From Streptomyces barkulensis (GTDB lineage: Bacteria > Actinomycetota > Actinomycetes > Streptomycetales > Streptomycetaceae), in contig NZ_PGSG01000091.1 of assembly GCF_002843305.1 (NCBI RefSeq), positions 1 to 64,000 on the forward strand: 64,000 nucleotides of DNA, in the 5' to 3' direction. Below the pieces are notes generated by a model, which saw nothing but the letters and a program-made list of their open reading frames with translations, did no database searches and was not told the DNA's origin. Made by a program: the position numbers and the translations under genes. Shown piece after piece: positions 16,812-25,846 of this stretch (position 1 is its first letter; each line of letters begins with the position of its first letter).

Positions 16812-18236
16812 CTAGGCGCGCGCCCGCAGGCGGCGCCAGACCGCCTTGGCCGCGTTGTGGCCGGACATGCCGTGGACGCCCGGGCCCGGCCAGGTGGCCG
16901 ACGAGCACAGGAAGACGGCCGGGTGGGCGGTGGCGTACGGGATACGGGCGAGGCCCGGCCGCAGCAGTGTCTGGAGCCCGGTGAAGGCGCCGCAGGCGAT
17001 GTCGCCGCCGACGTAGTTGGCGTTGCGGGTGGCCAGCTCCGGCGGGCCCGCGGTGGCGCGGGCCAGCACCCGGTCGCGGAAGCCGGGCGCGAAGCGCTCG
17101 ATCTGCCGCTCGATCGCCTCGGTGGCGTCCCCGCTCCAGCCGCGCGGCACATGGCCGTACGCCCAGAAGACGTGTCTGCCCTCCGGCGCCCGGCCCGGGT
17201 CGACCACGGTGGGCTGGGCGGTGATCAGGAACGGCGGGTCCGGCTGGACGCCCTCGGTGGAGGCGGCGCGCAGCGCGGCGGCGATCTCGCCGCTGGAGGG
17301 GCCGATGTGGACGGTCCCGGCCCGGCGGGCGGCCTCGGAGGTCCACGGGACCGGTCCGTCCAGGGCATAGTCGATCTTGAAGACCCCGGCGCCGTAGCGG
17401 AAGTGCCGGTAGGCGTCGCCCAGCCCGGCGATCCGGGCCAGTGCGGTGGGCGAGGTGTCGAAGACGTAGGCGCGGGCGGGCGGCAGCTCGTCCAGCCGCC
17501 GCACCTCCACCCCGGTGTGGACCTGCCCGCCCAGGTCGCGCAGGTAGGCGGCGAGCGCGTCGGACAGGGACTGCGAGCCGCCGCGCGGCATCGGCCAGCC
17601 GACCTCGTGCGCGGCCAGCGCGAAGACCAGGGCGATGCCGCCGGTGGCGGGCGAGGTGGTCGGGCCGATGGCGTGGGCGGCCAGTCCGAACATCAGCGCG
17701 CGGGCGGTGTCGTCGCGGAAGCGGCGCGCCAGCCAGTCCACCGGCCGCAGCCCCAGCAGCCCGAAGCGGGCCAGGGTGACCGGATCGCGGGGCAGCCCGT
17801 CCCACGGCACCTTGAAGAAGTCCCCGACCAGGGTCGCCCAGCGGCCCAGGAACGGCGCCACCAGCCGGCGGTACGTCCCCGCGTCGCGCGGCCCGAAGGA
17901 GGCGGCCGTCTCGGCCGGCGAGCGGGCCAGCACGCCGGCCGTGCCGTCGGGGAAGGGGTGGGCCAGGGGCAGTTCGGGGTGGAGCCATTCGAGCCCGTAC
18001 CGCTCGGTGAGCGGCATCGCGGAGAAGGCGGGCGAACCGACGCCCAGCGGGTGTACGGCCGAGCAGGGGTCGTGCCGGAAGCCGGGCAGTGTCAGCTCCT
18101 CGGTGCGCGCCCCTCCTCCGACCGACTCCATCGCCTCGAACAGCTCGACGGAGAAACCCCGCCGGGCCAGCTCCACCGCGGCGGTCAGCCCGTTCGGACC
18201 GGCTCCCACCACGACCACGTCCCGCATCGACGCCAC
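16812..18236 (-). CDS. FAD-dependent phytoene-dehydrogenase-like oxidoreductase
   Basis: 474 residues. The N-terminal dinucleotide-binding motif is VVVGAGPNGLTAAVELARRG, with the FAD ribose-binding Glu in the following VELFEAMESVGGGARTEE. The C-terminal GMSGHNAAKAVWRRL closes the FAD domain as in CrtI/phytoene-dehydrogenase-related enzymes. No carotenoid, squalene or other terpene gene is nearby, so the substrate is unknown; the family also includes retinol saturases and amine oxidases. The GTG start at 18236 is preferred to ATG at 18227 because GGGGAGA lies about 8 bp upstream of it. Probably co-transcribed with the phosphatase gene upstream (36 bp gap). Confidence 0.83.
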   Translation of the reverse strand: MASMRDVVVVGAGPNGLTAAVELARRGFSVELFEAMESVGGGARTEELTLPGFRHDPCSAVHPLGVGSPAFSAMPLTERYGLEWLHPELPLAHPFPDGTAGVLARSPAETAASFGPRDAGTYRRLVAPFLGRWATLVGDFFKVPWDGLPRDPVTLARFGLLGLRPVDWLARRFRDDTARALMFGLAAHAIGPTTSPATGGIALVFALAAHEVGWPMPRGGSQSLSDALAAYLRDLGGQVHTGVEVRRLDELPPARAYVFDTSPTALARIAGLGDAYRHFRYGAGVFKIDYALDGPVPWTSEAARRAGTVHIGPSSGEIAAALRAASTEGVQPDPPFLITAQPTVVDPGRAPEGRHVFWAYGHVPRGWSGDATEAIERQIERFAPGFRDRVLARATAGPPELATRNANYVGGDIACGAFTGLQTLLRPGLARIPYATAHPAVFLCSSATWPGPGVHGMSGHNAAKAVWRRLRARA

Positions 18237-18272
18237 GTCGGATTCTCCCCTCGGCGCTGAGGTCTGACCGGC

Positions 18273-19082
18273 TCAGGCCAGCAGGGAGAGGATACGACGC
18301 ACCGTCAGCGCGTCCCGGGCGGCGGTGAAGGGCAGCGCGTTGCCGCCCGCCAGGCGGAACGGCTGCCCGGTGAGCGTGGCGTGGCCGCCGCCCGCCTCGG
18401 CCACCAGCAGCAGCCCGGCGGCGTGGTCCCAGGCGTTCTCCCAGGTGAAGGCCACCGCGTCGAGCGCACCGCGCGCCACGTTCAGGTACTCCAGCCCCGC
18501 CGAGCCGCACGGCCGGGGCCTGACCCCGTCGGTGTACAGGCCCTCCAGGGAGCGCTTCTGCGCGTCGGTGGTGAAGTCCGGGTGCGAGTGGGCGACCTCC
18601 AGGGGCGCGTCCGGCGCGGGGCCGCCGGAGCGGATCTCCTCGCCGTTGAGCCGTGCGCCCTCGCCGCGCACGGCGACGGCCAGCTCCTCTCGGGCCGGCG
18701 CGTACGTCCAGGAGGCCAGCAGCTCATCGCCGCGGGCCAGGGCCACCAGGGTGCAGAAGCCGGGGTCGCCGTGGACGAACTGGCGCGTGCCGTCCACCGG
18801 GTCCACGATCCACACCGGCGCCTCGCCGCCCAGCGCCCCGTAGACCGCCGGGTTGTCGTGCACCGCCTCCTCGCCGACGACCACCGAGCCGGGCAGCAGC
18901 GCGGTCAGGGCCCCGGTCAGGTACTCCTCGGCGCGCCGGTCGGCGATGGTCACCAGGTCGTGCGGGCCGCTCTTCTCGGTCACCTCGTGCTCGGCAAGCT
19001 GCCGCCAGCGCGGCATGACCTCGGCCGCGGCGGCCTTGCGCACGGCCTCCTCGACACCCGTCAGCAGTTCGTCGTCGATCAT
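18273..19082 (-). CDS. Inositol-monophosphatase-family phosphatase
   Basis: Mg2+-dependent phosphatase of 269 residues. All family metal sites are visible: GEE in VVGEEAVHDN (near residue 71), DPVDGT (near residue 90) and WDHAAG (near residue 220). Substrates in this family include inositol-1-phosphate, histidinol phosphate, fructose-1,6-bisphosphate and 3'-phosphoadenosine-5'-phosphate. Histidinol-phosphatase-like members have this length in actinobacteria, but no histidine gene is nearby. Start ATG at 19082 precedes IDDELLTG. Longer reading adds an Arg/Pro-rich stretch that looks non-coding. Confidence 0.82.
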   Translation of the reverse strand: MIDDELLTGVEEAVRKAAAAEVMPRWRQLAEHEVTEKSGPHDLVTIADRRAEEYLTGALTALLPGSVVVGEEAVHDNPAVYGALGGEAPVWIVDPVDGTRQFVHGDPGFCTLVALARGDELLASWTYAPAREELAVAVRGEGARLNGEEIRSGGPAPDAPLEVAHSHPDFTTDAQKRSLEGLYTDGVRPRPCGSAGLEYLNVARGALDAVAFTWENAWDHAAGLLLVAEAGGGHATLTGQPFRLAGGNALPFTAARDALTVRRILSLLA

Positions 19083-19153
19083 CCGTCCATGGAAACACGG
19101 CGCCGGGGGCTCCCGCCGGACGGCGGATGGCCGCGGGGTGAACGGACCACGCC

Positions 19154-19174
19154 TCCGCGGCCCGGCCCCGCGGA
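19154..19174 (-). terminator. Small hairpin downstream of the gamma-glutamyltransferase gene
   Basis: TCCGCGG at 19154-19160 pairs with CCGCGGA at 19168-19174 across a 7 nt loop, 36 bp past the minus-strand stop. Moderate stem only. Confidence 0.4.
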
Positions 19175-19209
19175 CCGCCCGCCCGGCCACCCGGCCCGGT
19201 TCCGCGCCG

Positions 19210-21015
19210 TCAGCGGCCGACCGCGTAACCCTGCATCCCGCGCGGGTTGGCCGCCGCCGACAGCACGCCCGTCTCCGGGTCGCGGGCGACCGCGCACAGC
19301 CGCCCCTCCGTCCAGGGGCCGCCGACGGTCACCGGATGCCCGCGCCGCCGCAGCTCGCGGACGGCCGCCTCCCCGACGCGGGACTCGACCGTGACGGCCC
19401 CCGGCCGCATGGCGCGCGGCCAGAACGAGCCGGGGAAGCCCTCGTGGTGCCAGTTCGGGGCGTCGACGGCGCCCTGGAGGTCGTAGCCGCCGCGCACCGG
19501 CTCGCGCAGGGCGACGGCGAGGAGGAAGTGGGTCTGCCACTGGTCCTGCTGGTCGCCGCCGGGCGTGCCGAAGGCCAGGACGGGCTCCCCGTCGCGCAGT
19601 GCGAGGGAGGGGGTGAGGGTGGTGCGCGGGCGGCGGCCGGGGGTGAGGGTGTTGGGCAGTCCGGGCTCCAGCCAGGCCATCTGGAGCCGGGTGCCGAGCG
19701 GGAAGCCGAGAGCGGGGACGGTGGGGTTGGACTGGAGCCAGCCGCCGCTGGGCGTGGCGCTGACCATGTTGCCCCAGCGGTCCACGACGTCCAGGTGGCA
19801 GGTGTCGCCGGAGGTCGCGCCGTCGCGGGCCACGGTGGGCTCGCCGGTGCCGGCCGCGCTGCCCTCCGCCCGTGCTGCGGCCCCGGCGGCGTGGGCTCCG
19901 AGCCGGGGGGTGCGTCCGCCGGGGCTGCCGGGGCGCAGCTCGTGGGAGGCGCTCCCGCCGATGAGAGCCCGGTGCCGCGCGGTGTAGGCATCGGAGAGCA
20001 GGTCCTCCAGCGGTACGGTGGCGGCCCCCCGCGCGTCGCCGTACCAGGCCTCGCGGTCGGCGAAGGCCAGCTTGCTCGCCTCGATCACGGTGTGGAGGTA
20101 CTCCCCCGTGCCGTACTCGGGTCCGCCCGCAGGCAGGTCCGCCAGGAGGGCTAGCTGCTGGAGCATCACCGGGCCCTGCGACCAGGGCCCGGCCTTGCAG
20201 ACCGTCCAGCCGTTCCAGTCGTGGGTGACGGGCTCCTCGTAGGCGGCCGACCAGGAGGCGATGTCGTCGCCGGTGAGGGTGCCGGCGTGGCGCTCGCCGG
20301 AGGTGTCCATGGCGGGGCGGGCGGCGAAGTCGGCGAGCGCCTCGGCCACGAAGCCCTCGCGCCACACCCGCCGGGCGGCCTCGATACGCCCCTCGCGTCC
20401 CGTCCCGGCCGCCTCCGCCTCGGCCAGCAGTCGCCGCCAGGTGGCGGCGAGGACGGGGTTGCGCAGCAGGGCGCCGGGCGCCGGGGAGCGTCCGCCGGGC
20501 AGGTACAGCTCGGCGGAGGTCGTCCACTCCGTCTCGAACAGTCCGCGCACCCGCTCCACCGTCGCCCCGATCCCGGGTACGGCCGGGTGGCCGTGCTCGG
20601 CGTAGCCGACGGCGTACTTCAGCACGTCGGCGGGCTCGCGGGTCCCGTGGTCGCGCAGCAGTGTCATCCAGGCGTCGAACGCGCCGGGGACGGCGGCGGC
20701 CAGCGGGCCGGTGCCGGGCACCAGCTCCAGACCGAGCGAGGTGTAGTGCTCCACCGTCGCGCCGCGCGGCGCGGGCCCCTGCCCGCACAGCACCCGCACC
20801 GGGCCTCCGGCGGGCGCCAGGATGATCGGCACCTCCCCGGCGGGGCCGTTGAGGTGCGGCTCGACGACCTGGAGAACGAAGCCCGCCGCGACGGCCGCGT
20901 CGAAGGCGTTGCCGCCGTCCTCCAGAACGGCCATGGCGGAGGCGGAGGCCAGCCAGTGGGTGCTGGAGACCATCCCGAAGGTGCCCTGCAGGGTCGGACG
21001 GGTGGTGAAGGTCAT
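19210..21015 (-). CDS. ggt: Gamma-glutamyltransferase family Ntn-hydrolase
   Basis: Hydrolyses or transfers gamma-glutamyl groups from glutathione-like peptides; a precursor that cleaves itself into two chains. The product has 601 residues. The predicted nucleophile is Thr405 in SGDTCHLDVVD, at the start of the small subunit, followed by the conserved GNMVSATPSGG. FGTPGGDQQDQ near residue 480 fits the acylenzyme-loop region. No signal peptide is evident, so it resembles the cytosolic actinobacterial group rather than secreted E. coli Ggt. Streptomycetes have mycothiol rather than glutathione, so the natural substrate is open. ATG at 21015 starts the family domain (MTFTTRPTLQGTFGMV). Confidence 0.87.
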   Translation of the reverse strand: MTFTTRPTLQGTFGMVSSTHWLASASAMAVLEDGGNAFDAAVAAGFVLQVVEPHLNGPAGEVPIILAPAGGPVRVLCGQGPAPRGATVEHYTSLGLELVPGTGPLAAAVPGAFDAWMTLLRDHGTREPADVLKYAVGYAEHGHPAVPGIGATVERVRGLFETEWTTSAELYLPGGRSPAPGALLRNPVLAATWRRLLAEAEAAGTGREGRIEAARRVWREGFVAEALADFAARPAMDTSGERHAGTLTGDDIASWSAAYEEPVTHDWNGWTVCKAGPWSQGPVMLQQLALLADLPAGGPEYGTGEYLHTVIEASKLAFADREAWYGDARGAATVPLEDLLSDAYTARHRALIGGSASHELRPGSPGGRTPRLGAHAAGAAARAEGSAAGTGEPTVARDGATSGDTCHLDVVDRWGNMVSATPSGGWLQSNPTVPALGFPLGTRLQMAWLEPGLPNTLTPGRRPRTTLTPSLALRDGEPVLAFGTPGGDQQDQWQTHFLLAVALREPVRGGYDLQGAVDAPNWHHEGFPGSFWPRAMRPGAVTVESRVGEAAVRELRRRGHPVTVGGPWTEGRLCAVARDPETGVLSAAANPRGMQGYAVGR

Positions 21016-21157
21016 CGGCTCGGCTCCCGGGGGCAGGCGGTCGGCGGAAGTGCGGCACGGCCGGCGGGCGCGGGCGTGTCCGGCCGCAGTGTGCCACCAC
21101 CGCGGCCGGGCGGAAACGCGGTCGAGGCCCGGGGCCCGGCTGCGTAGGCTCGGAAGC

Positions 21158-21955
21158 ATGAGCACGCAGGGCAGGCCGGGCGCACAGGACCCTGGCGGGA
21201 GGATCCGGGGCGGGGAGGCCGGGACGGGCCGCAGGCCGCTGGTGGCCCTTCTCAGCGGCGCGGGGATCTCCACCGACTCCGGGATCCCCGACTACCGCGG
21301 CCCGAACGGGGTGTGGCGCAGGGACCCCGAGGCCGAGAAGCTCGTCACCTACGAGCACTACATGAACGATCCGGAGATCCGCCGCCGATCCTGGCGGATG
21401 CGGCTGGAGAGCCCGGCGCTGCGGGCCGGGCCGAACGCCGCGCACGAGGCCGTGGCGCGCCTGGAACGCTCCGGGGTGCCGGTGCGGGTGATCACCCAGA
21501 ACGTGGACGGGCTGCACCAGATGGCCGGGATGCCCGAGCGCAAGGTGCTGGAGCTGCACGGGACCGCGCGGGCCGTGGTGTGCACCGGATGCCATGCGCG
21601 TTCGGAGATGGAGCGGGCGCTGGAGCGGGTGCGGGCCGGGGTCGCGGACCCCGAGTGCCAGCGGTGCGGCGGCATCCTGAAGTCGGCCACCGTGATGTTC
21701 GGCGAGGCGCTGGACCCGCAGGTACTGGGCGAGGCGCTGGCGATCGCCAGGGCGTGCGAGGTGTTCGTCGCGGTCGGCACCAGCCTGCAGGTGCAGCCCG
21801 CCGCCTCGCTGGCCGGGATCGCCGCCGAGCACGGTGCGCGGCTGGTGATCGTCAACGCCGAGCCCACGCCGTACGACCCGCTGGCCGACCGGGTGGTGCG
21901 CGAGCCGATCGGGCGGGCGCTGCCGGCCCTCCTGGAGGAGCTGGCGGCGGGCTGA
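21158..21955 (+). CDS. cobB: Sir2-family NAD-dependent protein deacylase
   Basis: Removes acyl groups from lysines using NAD+, for example on acetyl-CoA synthetase. The product has 265 residues with a disordered 30-residue leader. Sirtuin motifs: GAGISTDSGIPDYRGPNG near residue 33, TQNVDGLH near residue 110, catalytic His in LELHGTA, zinc ligands in CTGC and CQRC, GTSLQVQPAAS and VNAEPT. ATG at 21158 is chosen. A TAGGCT sequence at 21145-21150 could be the -10 element of a nearly leaderless transcript. Only 142 bp separate it from the divergent ggt start. Confidence 0.93.
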   Translation: MSTQGRPGAQDPGGRIRGGEAGTGRRPLVALLSGAGISTDSGIPDYRGPNGVWRRDPEAEKLVTYEHYMNDPEIRRRSWRMRLESPALRAGPNAAHEAVARLERSGVPVRVITQNVDGLHQMAGMPERKVLELHGTARAVVCTGCHARSEMERALERVRAGVADPECQRCGGILKSATVMFGEALDPQVLGEALAIARACEVFVAVGTSLQVQPAASLAGIAAEHGARLVIVNAEPTPYDPLADRVVREPIGRALPALLEELAAG

Positions 21956-22013
21956 GGCGGGCGGCGCGACCGCGCCGGGTGTGCGGGCGTGCGGGTTCGG
22001 GCGGGCGGGCCGG

Positions 22014-23399
22014 TCACCGGCCGGCGGCGGGGCGCCCCCGGGCCAGCACCCCCTCGATGTCCCTGCGGCGGCGGTCGGAGACCCGTGCCGCGGCCGCCAG
22101 CAGCAGGGGCGTCAGGGCGGCCGGGTCGGCCGCCACGGCCTCGGCCGCCTCCTCCGGTCGCCGGGCCCGGACCACCGCCGACAGCAGTTCGACGGCCCCG
22201 GAGCCGAGGCCCGCCCCGCGCAGGGCGAGCGCGGCGGAGGCCACCTCCCCCGCCGGGCGCGCGGCCGCCTGCCGCAGCAGCCGCCCGCAGTCCTCGGCGC
22301 GGCCCGCGGCGGCGAGCGCCTCGGCGGCCTCGGCCAGGGGGGCGGGCGGCAGGTTCGCGGCCTCCCACAGCAGGTCCGCGACATCCGCGCCCATACCGGC
22401 CCGCTCCAGACGTTCGACCAGTACCGGCAGCCAGGAGGCGGGACGGCACGCGGCCTCGCACAGCAGGGCGTGCGCCTCCCCGGTGCGGCCACGGGCACGC
22501 AGCCCGGCCAGCCGGGCGACGGTCTCGTCGCACCGCCTTCGGAGGCGGGCCGCCCGGGCCGCGTCCCCGGCCGGGTCCTCGGGGCGCGCCGCCCTCTCGT
22601 CCCCCTCGCTCTCCGCCCCGGCGAACCGGGCCCCTCGCGGGGCGGGTACGGCCGGGGCCGCGGGGGGTACGGGACCGGCGGCCGGATCGGCCCGCGCCCC
22701 GGTCTCCAGCCCGGCGAACCGGGCCCCTCGCGGCCGGGCGCGCACCGGGCCGGACGGCGCCGGGGACGAGGGGACGTGTCCGGATCCGGGGCCGCGCCCG
22801 GGCTCACGGCCCGGATCCGCCCCGCCGCGGGCCACCAGGACGGCCAGGCGCTCGCGCAGTTCCCGGCAGCGGGCCGTGGCGCGGGCCCGGTCGTCGCGCG
22901 CCCAGGCGAGGTCTGCGGCCAGGCGGCCGGCGCCGGCCGGGTGGCCGCCCGCCGTCAGCGCGCTGGCCAGGGCCTGTTCGCGTTGGGCCGCGTGCCACTG
23001 CTCGCGCAGTGTCCGCGTCAGCATCTCCCGCAGTTCGGCGGCTCGCCGCCGCGGGTCGCCGGCCGCCTCGTCGCAGGCCGTGAGCGACGCCAGGTACAGC
23101 GTCCTCAGCCATGCGGCCCGGGGGCGTGCCCGCCGGGGGCCCCGGCGCACGGTGAGGTCGTCCAGCAGGGAGGCGACCACGTCCCACGGCGGTATCCGGC
23201 GGCCCGCCAGGCAGGCGGCCAGCCCTTCGGGGTCGCGCCGGGCGAAGACCCCGTACCATCCGGCGGCCGGGTCGAGTTCGGCGGTGAGCGCGGTGAGCGC
23301 GGCAGTGAACTCGGCGGCCTCGGGCAGGTCCGGACCGCCGGGTACGTCGAGGCCGGCAGCGGCCCGGTGGGTGCTGCCGGTCGGTTGCGGCACTGGCAT
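22014..23399 (-). CDS. Unknown Ala/Arg-rich protein with duplicated RGARFAG motif
   Basis: 461 residues with no family recognised. The N-terminal third (residues about 20-190) is helical, with AGWYGVFARRDPEGLA and IPPWDVVASLLDDLTVRRG as its most distinctive segments. A central low-complexity linker carries two copies of PRGARFAG, encoded by a 23 bp exact DNA repeat (22618-22640 and 22711-22733). The C-terminal 170 residues are Ala/Leu-rich helical repeats (for example ALLCEAACRPASWLPVLVERL), perhaps a HEAT- or TPR-like solenoid. ATG at 23399 is taken because reading further back would run into the promoter of the divergent gene. The two genes may share a regulatory region. Confidence 0.65.
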   Translation of the reverse strand: MPVPQPTGSTHRAAAGLDVPGGPDLPEAAEFTAALTALTAELDPAAGWYGVFARRDPEGLAACLAGRRIPPWDVVASLLDDLTVRRGPRRARPRAAWLRTLYLASLTACDEAAGDPRRRAAELREMLTRTLREQWHAAQREQALASALTAGGHPAGAGRLAADLAWARDDRARATARCRELRERLAVLVARGGADPGREPGRGPGSGHVPSSPAPSGPVRARPRGARFAGLETGARADPAAGPVPPAAPAVPAPRGARFAGAESEGDERAARPEDPAGDAARAARLRRRCDETVARLAGLRARGRTGEAHALLCEAACRPASWLPVLVERLERAGMGADVADLLWEAANLPPAPLAEAAEALAAAGRAEDCGRLLRQAAARPAGEVASAALALRGAGLGSGAVELLSAVVRARRPEEAAEAVAADPAALTPLLLAAAARVSDRRRRDIEGVLARGRPAAGR

Positions 23400-23535
23400 G
23401 GGGCCATGGCACACCGGCCGTGTTTCATCGACCGTCACCGCCGTGCTACGAACAGTTTTCACGCCCCCCGCCCCGCCCCCCGCTCCCTTGTCATGTTTCG
23501 AACAGACGCGGCATCCGGCGATACGCTTCCGCCCC

Positions 23536-24318
23536 ATGGACGACAACCTGCGCGACATCGTGCTGGGCGTGCTCGCGGCCGGCATCACCACCTCGCTCGG
23601 CTGGTTCGGCCGCACCTACCTGTGGCGCCGCGCGCTCCGCCGCAAACAGCGCTTCTTCGGGATGCCGGAGCACTCCGAGTGCCTGCTGGTGGTCGGCCGC
23701 AAGGCCGCCACGGGGGAGGGCGCCGTCTCCCGCGACGACGTGTTCGCCCTGCTGGAACTGTCCGCACTGGTCAAGGAGTGCCGCGCGAACGCGCAGGTGC
23801 TGTCGCACGAGAACGTCCGCCAGGGCTTCGGCGAGCGGACCGAGTTCTGCGTCGGAGGGCCTGCGGCGAACCGGCGGACGGCGGCCCACCTCCACTCCCT
23901 GCTGCCGGGGGTGCGGATCGACACCACCCCCGAACCCGGCCCGGACCAGGCCGCGTTCACCATCGGCGGCGAGCGCTACCGGATGGAGCGGGGATCGGTG
24001 GAGTACGTCCTGCTCGCCCGGCTCACCGCGGGCGAGGGCTCCCACCCGGTGTTCGTCCTGTGCGGCCAGCGGGCCGTCACCAACCAGGCGGCCGCGCGCC
24101 ATCTCGCCCGCCACCACGCCCGGCTGGCCCGCAAGTACGGCACCGGCGGCGACTTCTGCCTGCTGCTGAAGGTGGTCAACTCCCAGGCGTACGGCCCCGA
24201 TGTCGTCGAACTGGTCGCGGACGTCACCCGGGACGCCACCACCGCGCCGTCCGCACCCGCCTCCGTGCCCCCGCCCGCCCGCCGCCAGCACCGGGCGAGG
24301 AGCCGAACGGAGAACTGA
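23536..24318 (+). CDS. Unknown membrane-anchored protein
   Basis: 260 residues; family not recognised. One predicted N-terminal membrane segment (LGVLAAGITTSLGWFGRTYL, residues about 10-30) is followed by a basic stop (RRALRRKQR). A soluble alpha/beta domain follows: SECLLVVGRK, DDVFALLELSALVKEC, and a second half with VEYVLLARL, HPVFVLCGQRAVTNQAAARHL and CLLLKVVNSQAYGPDVVELVADV. The last 30 residues are Pro/Ala-rich. The topology suggests a cytoplasmic domain held at the membrane. TACGCT at 23522-23527, 8 bp before the ATG, suggests a near-leaderless message. The adjacent divergent gene is also unknown. Confidence 0.7.
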   Translation: MDDNLRDIVLGVLAAGITTSLGWFGRTYLWRRALRRKQRFFGMPEHSECLLVVGRKAATGEGAVSRDDVFALLELSALVKECRANAQVLSHENVRQGFGERTEFCVGGPAANRRTAAHLHSLLPGVRIDTTPEPGPDQAAFTIGGERYRMERGSVEYVLLARLTAGEGSHPVFVLCGQRAVTNQAAARHLARHHARLARKYGTGGDFCLLLKVVNSQAYGPDVVELVADVTRDATTAPSAPASVPPPARRQHRARSRTEN

Positions 24319-24496
24319 CCCGGTCAAGCACCGGATTGCGCAAGGAGTTCGCGGAACCGGGTATCGATGTCGCCGAGGTGTTCCCGATGATGTTGCCCAC
24401 GACGCCTCATGCGGCACAGGCCCCCCTCCTACCCTGTTGACCCAGGTACGGAGACCGTTCCCACCCCGCAGGCGGCAGTACGGAGAGGAGTCCCGG

Positions 24497-25252
24497 ATGG
24501 GCGACAGCAGACCGGTCTACCAGCGGATCGCCGACGATCTGCGGCAGCAGATCGACGAGGGGGCCCTGGCCGTGGGCTCCCGCATCCCCTCGCGTTCGGA
24601 GCTGAAGCGCACCTACGCCGCCAGCGACCAGACCGTGGACCGGGCGGTGCGCGTGCTGAAGGCCGCCGGCTACGCGGAGGGGCAGTTCGGGCGGGGGGTC
24701 TTCGTCACCGACCGCAGCCCCGTCGGCAGCCTGCTGCGCACCGGCGAGGCGGTGGACTCGCCGTTCGCGGCCCGGCTGCTCACCGGCTCCCCGGCCGCCC
24801 CCGCACTGCTGTGGGAGGCCACCTCCACCGCCACCGGGGCCCCGCCGCGGATAGCCGAACGGCTGGGCATCGGCGCGGGCGACCGGGTGATGTGCACGCG
24901 GTACGAGTACCTCGCCGACCGGCGCCCGCTCCAGCTCGCCACCAGCTGGGAGCCGCTGGCTCTCACCGAGGGCACCGAGGTGGTCTTCCCCGAGCGCGGC
25001 CCGTACGCCCGGCGCGGGGTGCGCGAGCGGTTCGCGGCCATCGGCCTCCCCGTGGTGCGGGCCACCGAACTGGTCGGCTCGCGGTCGGCCACCAGCGCGG
25101 AGTCACAGGCCCTGGGATGCTCTCCCGGGCAGTGCGTGACGGTCATCGAGCGCACCCACCACACGGCGGACGGCCGGGCCGTGGAGACCTCCGACATCGT
25201 GGTGCGCGCGGACCGGTGGCGGCTGGAGTACCGCATCGACTTCCCCGGCTGA
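24497..25252 (+). CDS. GntR-family transcriptional regulator, HutC/UTRA subfamily
   Basis: DNA-binding regulator of 251 residues. The N-terminal winged helix spans residues about 8-72 (VYQRIADDLRQQIDEGALAV, RIPSRSELKRTYAASDQTV, GRGVFVTDR). The effector-binding UTRA domain spans residues about 90-248, ending in ADRWRLEYRIDFPG. HutC-type regulators usually respond to a sugar phosphate, amino acid or vitamin and act on adjacent operons. Neither neighbour is an obvious target, so its regulon is probably elsewhere. ATG at 24497 follows GGAGAGGAG by 6 bp. Confidence 0.88.
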   Translation: MGDSRPVYQRIADDLRQQIDEGALAVGSRIPSRSELKRTYAASDQTVDRAVRVLKAAGYAEGQFGRGVFVTDRSPVGSLLRTGEAVDSPFAARLLTGSPAAPALLWEATSTATGAPPRIAERLGIGAGDRVMCTRYEYLADRRPLQLATSWEPLALTEGTEVVFPERGPYARRGVRERFAAIGLPVVRATELVGSRSATSAESQALGCSPGQCVTVIERTHHTADGRAVETSDIVVRADRWRLEYRIDFPG

Positions 25253-25345
25253 CGGCCCGCTCCCCGGCCACGACCGGGCTCCCCGGCCCGGGCGCGTCCC
25301 GGCCGGCGCCCGTCCCGCGCTCACCGCCGGTCCGGCCGGCGCCCG

Positions 25346-25789
25346 TCACGCCTCGGATGCCTCCGCGTACACCTGCGACAGCTCCGGCGTGCCGCTGAGC
25401 GCCCACTCGTGGCCCGCCGCCACCACGTCCAGCTCCCGCCCGGAGGCCAGCCGCACCACCGGCCGGCCGCTCGGCCACACCTGCCACTCCGCCCCCGGCA
25501 CCGTGCGGACGACGACGGTGCCCAGATACAGGCCCGCGTCGTTGCCCAGCCAGGTCAGCGCCTCGGGGTCCTCGTCGCGCCAGCGCGGCAGGAGCTGGTC
25601 GAGGGCGGCCAGCGAGCCGGGCGTGTCCTCCAGCTCGATCCCCGCCGACCCGGCCTGCCTGCGCAGCAGTTCGCACTCGGACAGCAGCTGCGCCACTCCC
25701 TCGGCGTCGTGGGGGGCGGGCTGCATCACCGCCACCCCGCGGGACATGCCGTGCCTCTTGCGCCAGTTGTCCAGGAAGGGGATGTTCAT
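25346..25789 (-). CDS. Conserved small protein, possibly DUF6278-type
   Basis: 147 residues beginning MNIPFLDNWRKRHG. The body is acidic and mixed alpha/beta (EGVAQLLSECELLRRQA, LAALDQLLPRWRDEDPEAL, WLGNDAGLYLGTVVVRTV, LDVVAAGHEWALSG). The opening sequence is one I associate with a streptomycete family of unknown function, possibly DUF6278, but I cannot verify this. No membrane segment, signal or catalytic motif is seen. ATG at 25789 with GCTGAGG upstream is preferred to an earlier start. The stop codon sits at the edge of a 16 bp direct repeat (25299-25314 and 25332-25347). Confidence 0.6.
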   Translation of the reverse strand: MNIPFLDNWRKRHGMSRGVAVMQPAPHDAEGVAQLLSECELLRRQAGSAGIELEDTPGSLAALDQLLPRWRDEDPEALTWLGNDAGLYLGTVVVRTVPGAEWQVWPSGRPVVRLASGRELDVVAAGHEWALSGTPELSQVYAEASEA

Positions 25790-25846
25790 ACGCCTCAGCG
25801 TGACATCACCGGCGCGGCGGACGGCACTAGGCACGCGGGCGGGCCC

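Noticed and set aside
16812..18236. Phytoene desaturase of a carotenoid cluster
   Set aside because: No phytoene synthase, lycopene cyclase or polyprenyl synthase gene is nearby; only the general family can be claimed.
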